A DNA stretch of 5,984 bases from Bacteroidota bacterium (GTDB taxonomy: Bacteria; Bacteroidota; Bacteroidia; Chitinophagales; Chitinophagaceae): assembly GCA_023436425.1 (NCBI GenBank), contig JAEZJD010000280.1, positions 1 to 5,984 of the forward strand, given 5' to 3'. The notes beneath the pieces were generated by a model. It had not been told where the DNA came from. It did not search any database and saw only the letters and a program-made list of their open reading frames with translations. How positions within the stretch are numbered: position 1 is the first letter of the stretch; every line of letters starts with the position of its first letter. Position numbers and translations under genes: made by a program. This document shows, in pieces, positions 5,901 to 5,984 of this stretch.

Positions 5901-5984
5901 TCAACCTGCAGCAGGAATCGTCGTGTTTACATCATCTTCATCTCCCATTGCAGCACGTTTCATGCGCATGGCCGTGTCGTGGCC
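5901..5984 (-). CDS. C-terminal fragment of an unidentified protein (gene enters from the right edge)
   Basis: On the minus strand one frame is open from the right edge to a TGA at 5903-5901, giving 27 residues. They start GHDTAMRMKRAAMGDEDD and end NTTIPAAG. The tail is polar with a charged linker and a small flexible end, and it reads like a natural C-terminus. Local base composition is more GC-rich than the spacer to the left, consistent with coding sequence. I do not recognise the family. The gene would lie about 70 nt upstream of the lipoprotein gene on the same strand, so co-transcription is possible. With so little sequence, a chance open frame cannot be excluded. Confidence 0.5.
   Translation of the reverse strand, partial: GHDTAMRMKRAAMGDEDDVNTTIPAAG

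Noticed and set aside
5898..5984. Plus-strand open frame from ATG 5898 to the right edge
   Set aside because: The translation is rich in Cys, His and Arg with no recognisable pattern; the minus-strand frame over the same bases looks more like protein.

Overview
The window looks like a piece of a Bacteroidota chromosome, probably from the Chitinophagales/Sphingobacteriales side. This is inferred from the protein flavour, the absence of Shine-Dalgarno sequences before most starts, promoter-like TAnnTTTG elements, a 'C-KKDD' lipoprotein and the gene order trpE-G-D-C-F. No rRNA or other marker gene is present, so a finer placement is not supported.

Positions 1-4377 (minus strand) hold the tryptophan biosynthesis operon, read right to left: trpE, trpG, trpD, trpC and a trpF cut by the left edge. 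trpB and trpA would be expected further left, outside the window. The genes are very tightly packed: 20 nt between trpE and trpG, 1 nt between trpG and trpD, a 4-nt GTGA overlap between trpD and trpC, and 1 nt between trpC and trpF. Together they encode both subunits of anthranilate synthase, the phosphoribosyltransferase, phosphoribosylanthranilate isomerase and indole-3-glycerol-phosphate synthase, i.e. chorismate to indole-glycerol phosphate.

Positions 4378-4630 are the regulatory region and the most interesting part. On the minus strand, upstream of trpE, lies a complete candidate ribosome-mediated attenuator: a 19-codon leader peptide with three consecutive Trp codons (4466-4525), a protector hairpin, an antiterminator pairing and a strong intrinsic terminator (4406-4435) ending 28 nt before the trpE start. 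One or two Bacteroidota-type promoters lie just upstream. TrpE also keeps the LLES and NPSPY motifs linked to Trp feedback inhibition, so both transcription and enzyme activity appear to be controlled by tryptophan.

Positions 4631-5388 (plus strand, divergent from trp) hold a two-gene unit: a small GNAT-type acetyltransferase-like protein (NATD1/YjdJ, COG2388-like) and, 2 nt later, a Nudix hydrolase. The Nudix gene ends tail to tail with a minus-strand lipoprotein gene (5385-5831), the two stop codons overlapping. Positions 5832-5900 are non-coding with no convincing signal. Positions 5901-5984 carry what looks like the C-terminal end of another minus-strand gene that runs off the right edge. 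No mobile element, tRNA, rRNA or CRISPR array was seen.
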